Shown: positions 22,671-24,932 of the stretch, piece by piece
Position numbering within the stretch: the first letter of the stretch is position 1
Layout of the letters: each line of letters starts with the position of its first letter
Source: Akkermansiaceae bacterium UBA1315
Lineage (GTDB): Bacteria; Verrucomicrobiota; Verrucomicrobiia; Verrucomicrobiales; Akkermansiaceae
Length of the DNA stretch: 24,932 bases
Assembly: GCA_002307065.1 (NCBI GenBank)
Contig: DBTN01000045.1
Location: 39,703 to 64,634 of the forward strand
Direction of reading: 5' to 3'
Made by a program: the position numbers and the translations under genes
The notes under the pieces: model-generated
Database searches by the model: none
Seen by the model: the letters and a program-made list of their open reading frames with translations, nothing else
What the model was told of the DNA's origin: nothing

Positions 22671-22693
22671 TTGCTGTCTGATTTGTTATCCCG

Positions 22694-23893
22694 ATGCGCA
22701 TTTTAAAGAAAACGATTTTTTGGGCCCACTTGGTCGCCGGTTTGACGGCGGGTTTGGTGATTTTGGTATTGGCGGTCACGGGTGTGTTGATGAGCTATGA
22801 GCGCCAGATCATTGAGTGGACGAATGATGTGACGGTCAGCGATGGCTCGGGCGGTGCGTTGGGGCCGGAAGCGTTGTTGCGTCCTCATCTTTCTGCAAAG
22901 CCTGCGCCGACGGCAGTTCTTCTGCAACGGGATCCGGAGAAGCCGGTGGCGCTTCAATTTGGACGGACCAAGACGGTTTATCTCGACCCGTCTACGGGTG
23001 AGTCACTGGGGGAGGGGAACCAAAACGTGCGTGGTTTTTTCAAGTGGGTGTTGAGTTTGCATCGGTGGTTGGCGATGTCCGGGGACTCGCAGAAGGTGGG
23101 TAAGGGAGTGATCGGGGCGGCGAATTTGGTGTTTTTGTTTCTGGTGATTTCGGGGATTTGGCTGTGGTTTCCGCGGCGCTGGACGCGGTCGAATCTGCGG
23201 GCGATCACGATGCTGCAGGGCAGGCTGAAAGGCCGGGCGAGGGATTGGAATTGGCACAACGTATTTGGATTTTGGGCGTGTTTGCCGCTTTTTTTCATCG
23301 TGATCACGGGGACGATCATGGCGTATCCGTGGGCGACCGGTTTGCTTTATCGAATGGTCGGTGAGAATCCGCCGCCGCCTCGGGAGAAGGCAGGTCCTCC
23401 GGCCGGAGCACGGCCAATGGGCGGGGAAAAGGCCGGCGGAGCTGCTGGCATGGAGCGGAACCGGGGAGGTGCGGAGCATTCGCATGAGCCGGTGAATTTG
23501 GCTGGGCTGGATGCGGGGTTGACGGTGGTGAAGGAGGCGAATCCGGCTTGGGAAACGATCCGGGTTGAGGTGCCGAGCGGGAAAAAACCGGTGGTTTATA
23601 ACGTTTCCTTTTCGCATCGCGGTCGTCCGGATTTAGCGCAGCAGGTATCGGTGGATCTGCGATCGGCGACGGTGGTGAAATCCGAGGGGCTGGCGGATCA
23701 GACGCTGGGTCGGAAGTTGCGGGTTTGGTCGCGCTGGGTGCATACGGGTGAAGCCGGCGGCTGGTTGGGCCAAGCGGTGGCAGGGCTTTCGGCGGCGGCG
23801 GCGGCCGTGCTGGTTTGGACCGGTTTTGCGCTGAGTTTCCGAAGGTTTTTTAAACGTCGACGAATCAAGCTGGCGACGAATAGTGAGGCGTAG
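22694..23893 (+). CDS. PepSY-associated TM helix family membrane protein
   Basis: A 399-residue inner-membrane protein of the PepSY-TM (PiuB-like) type, often linked to iron uptake or reduction of ferric siderophores. Membrane helices lie at about 12-34, 139-159, 190-212 and 357-381. Conserved His residues near helix ends may bind heme: His12 (WAHLVAGL), His123 (LHRWLAM), His188 (NWHNVFG) and His350 (VHTGEAGG). The two periplasmic PepSY-like portions lie after helix 1 and between helices 3 and 4. The latter contains an unusual Pro/Gly-rich linker (about 224-265) with an EHSHE cluster. Iron-related function is by family, not shown here. The TPR gene follows 8 bases later. Confidence 0.85.
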   Translation: MRILKKTIFWAHLVAGLTAGLVILVLAVTGVLMSYERQIIEWTNDVTVSDGSGGALGPEALLRPHLSAKPAPTAVLLQRDPEKPVALQFGRTKTVYLDPSTGESLGEGNQNVRGFFKWVLSLHRWLAMSGDSQKVGKGVIGAANLVFLFLVISGIWLWFPRRWTRSNLRAITMLQGRLKGRARDWNWHNVFGFWACLPLFFIVITGTIMAYPWATGLLYRMVGENPPPPREKAGPPAGARPMGGEKAGGAAGMERNRGGAEHSHEPVNLAGLDAGLTVVKEANPAWETIRVEVPSGKKPVVYNVSFSHRGRPDLAQQVSVDLRSATVVKSEGLADQTLGRKLRVWSRWVHTGEAGGWLGQAVAGLSAAAAAVLVWTGFALSFRRFFKRRRIKLATNSEA

Positions 23894-23901
23894 ATTTTAA
23901 A

Positions 23902-24900
23902 ATGACGGAAGAAAGCGATTTTCAGCGGTTGCTGCACGATTCGAAGCGGCACATGCAGGCTGGAATCGGCCAGATGGAGCAGGGAAACCCGGCGGTGGCG
24001 TTGGAGCATTTTGATCAGGCGGTCGGGCTCCGGGGAAAGTTGCCGTGGCGGAACGATGTGCAAAGCGCGTGGTTATTGGCGGCGGCGTGGATCAATCGGA
24101 GCGATGTGCTGCGCCAGCTCAATGACTCGGGGCTTTTGCCGGAGGCGATCCATTCGCTGGACCGGGGGATCGAGGCGATGAGCCAGATCCCGCTGGGCGA
24201 GAAGGAAATGTATGCGGAGCGGATGATTCTGGCGTGGATCAATCGCGGGACGGCCTGCGGTGAGGCGGGGAAGACGGATGAGGCGTTGATGGGTTTTGCC
24301 AAAGCGGAGGAGCTTTTTGTGGAACTGGGGAGTGAGGTGAGCGGGCGCCGGTTGTTCCTGGGATCGATGATGCGGGTGAACCGGGCGCGGGTTTTGCTGG
24401 GAATGGGACGGGTGTGGGAAGGTTTTGAGGATTCCCGAAACGCGGTGGAAATTTTACGAAAGCTGCAAGTATCCCAAGAAGTGGCGATCGCAGGCATCAA
24501 GGCGCGCAGCATCGAGTGCCACGCGTTGGCCTTGCTGCTGGATGAACCGGGTGGACCCGAGCGGGTCGGAGATTGGATCGCCGAGGCGACGGATTCGGCG
24601 GAAGAGGCGCTGAAGCTCGTGAGGGCGACCGGGCTGCGCGATGCTTGGGTTTCGGATCTGGTGCGATATGGGGCGAAGATTTATCGCGTGTGTCAGCCGC
24701 AATTTTTAGGAGAATTTATTCTCGAATGGGTCGGGAAAAACGGACCGCTGTCGCAGGACAAAACCTTGGTAAAGGAGATGAAAAACGAGCTTCTCCTGGC
24801 CCGCGCGGAAGTGGAACGGAAGGTCTTGTTATTTCCCCATGATACCGAGTTTGTCGAAAAACAGATGCGGATTTTGAAAGCGTTGCAGGTGGGGGGGTAG
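23902..24900 (+). CDS. TPR-repeat protein of unknown role
   Basis: A 332-residue cytosolic protein made of helical repeats. Recognisable tetratricopeptide-like units include AGIGQMEQGNPAVALEHFDQ (about 20-39), a unit around LLPEAIHSLDRGIE (80s), AWINRGTACGEAGKTDEALM (about 112-131) and MRVNRARVLLGMGRVWEGFE (about 155-174). No signal peptide or catalytic motif is visible. TPR proteins scaffold protein-protein contacts. It follows the PepSY gene by 8 bases and is likely co-transcribed, but a functional link is not shown. I cannot name the family. Confidence 0.8.
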   Translation: MTEESDFQRLLHDSKRHMQAGIGQMEQGNPAVALEHFDQAVGLRGKLPWRNDVQSAWLLAAAWINRSDVLRQLNDSGLLPEAIHSLDRGIEAMSQIPLGEKEMYAERMILAWINRGTACGEAGKTDEALMGFAKAEELFVELGSEVSGRRLFLGSMMRVNRARVLLGMGRVWEGFEDSRNAVEILRKLQVSQEVAIAGIKARSIECHALALLLDEPGGPERVGDWIAEATDSAEEALKLVRATGLRDAWVSDLVRYGAKIYRVCQPQFLGEFILEWVGKNGPLSQDKTLVKEMKNELLLARAEVERKVLLFPHDTEFVEKQMRILKALQVGG

Positions 24901-24907
24901 AGGTTGC

Positions 24908-24932
24908 GGGTCATGGGTCATGGGTCATGGGT
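24908..24932. repeat. Short tandem repeat, GGGTCAT x3.5, at window edge
   Basis: GGGTCAT repeats in tandem for 25 bases and runs out of the window. The full extent is unknown. It lies just after the TPR gene stop. Confidence 0.7.

Overview
The window looks like a chromosomal segment of a Verrucomicrobiota bacterium, or a close relative within the Planctomycetota-Verrucomicrobiota group. The clues are a DUF1552 plus cytochrome/PA14/DUF1592-family pair (1-3.8 kb), a PEP-CTERM protein ending in a GRRRK-type tail, a coproheme-type HemQ, a tandem pair of HtrA-like proteins, and the near absence of Shine-Dalgarno sequences. GC content looks to be in the mid-50s percent (by eye). I see no rRNA, tRNA, CRISPR array or transposase.

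Layout. 51-3821 (-): a two-gene secreted/periplasmic unit of unknown function, with a Tat-exported DUF1552 protein and a large c-type cytochrome/PA14/DUF1587-1595-1592-1588-1585 protein. 4010-4375 (+): a small zincin-type metallopeptidase. 4483-5055 (-): purN. 5156-6256 (+): an M29 aminopeptidase, followed by a HEPN/MNT toxin-antitoxin-like pair (6268-7054) whose HEPN gene has a one-base frameshift. 7082-11407 (-): a POT peptide transporter with a large extra domain, and a class A penicillin-binding protein. 11505-13732 (+): an active HtrA-like protease and a catalytically dead partner. 13759-16219 (-): a small secreted protein, then hemQ with an acidic single-pass membrane protein, ended by a good terminator. 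16351-18368 (+): ferredoxin, DUF721/DciA-like protein, HAD-Nudix fusion and folB. 18371-19105: four 161-bp hairpin-rich tandem repeats enclosed by long inverted repeats. 19261-21201 (+): a GT4 glycosyltransferase fused to an LpxH-like phosphoesterase. 21706-22302 (+): a PEP-CTERM protein. 22694-24900 (+): a PepSY-type membrane protein and a TPR protein.

Themes. Many genes concern the cell envelope: peptidoglycan synthesis, periplasmic quality control, peptide uptake followed by cytosolic peptidase, glycolipid-type chemistry, and an exosortase substrate. A second group is housekeeping: purine synthesis, folate, heme and probably replication.

The most unusual items are the repeat array between folB and the glycosyltransferase, the POT transporter with a pseudopilin-like insertion, the GT4-phosphoesterase fusion, the frameshifted HEPN gene, and a striking excess of the palindrome ACCGGT across the whole window.
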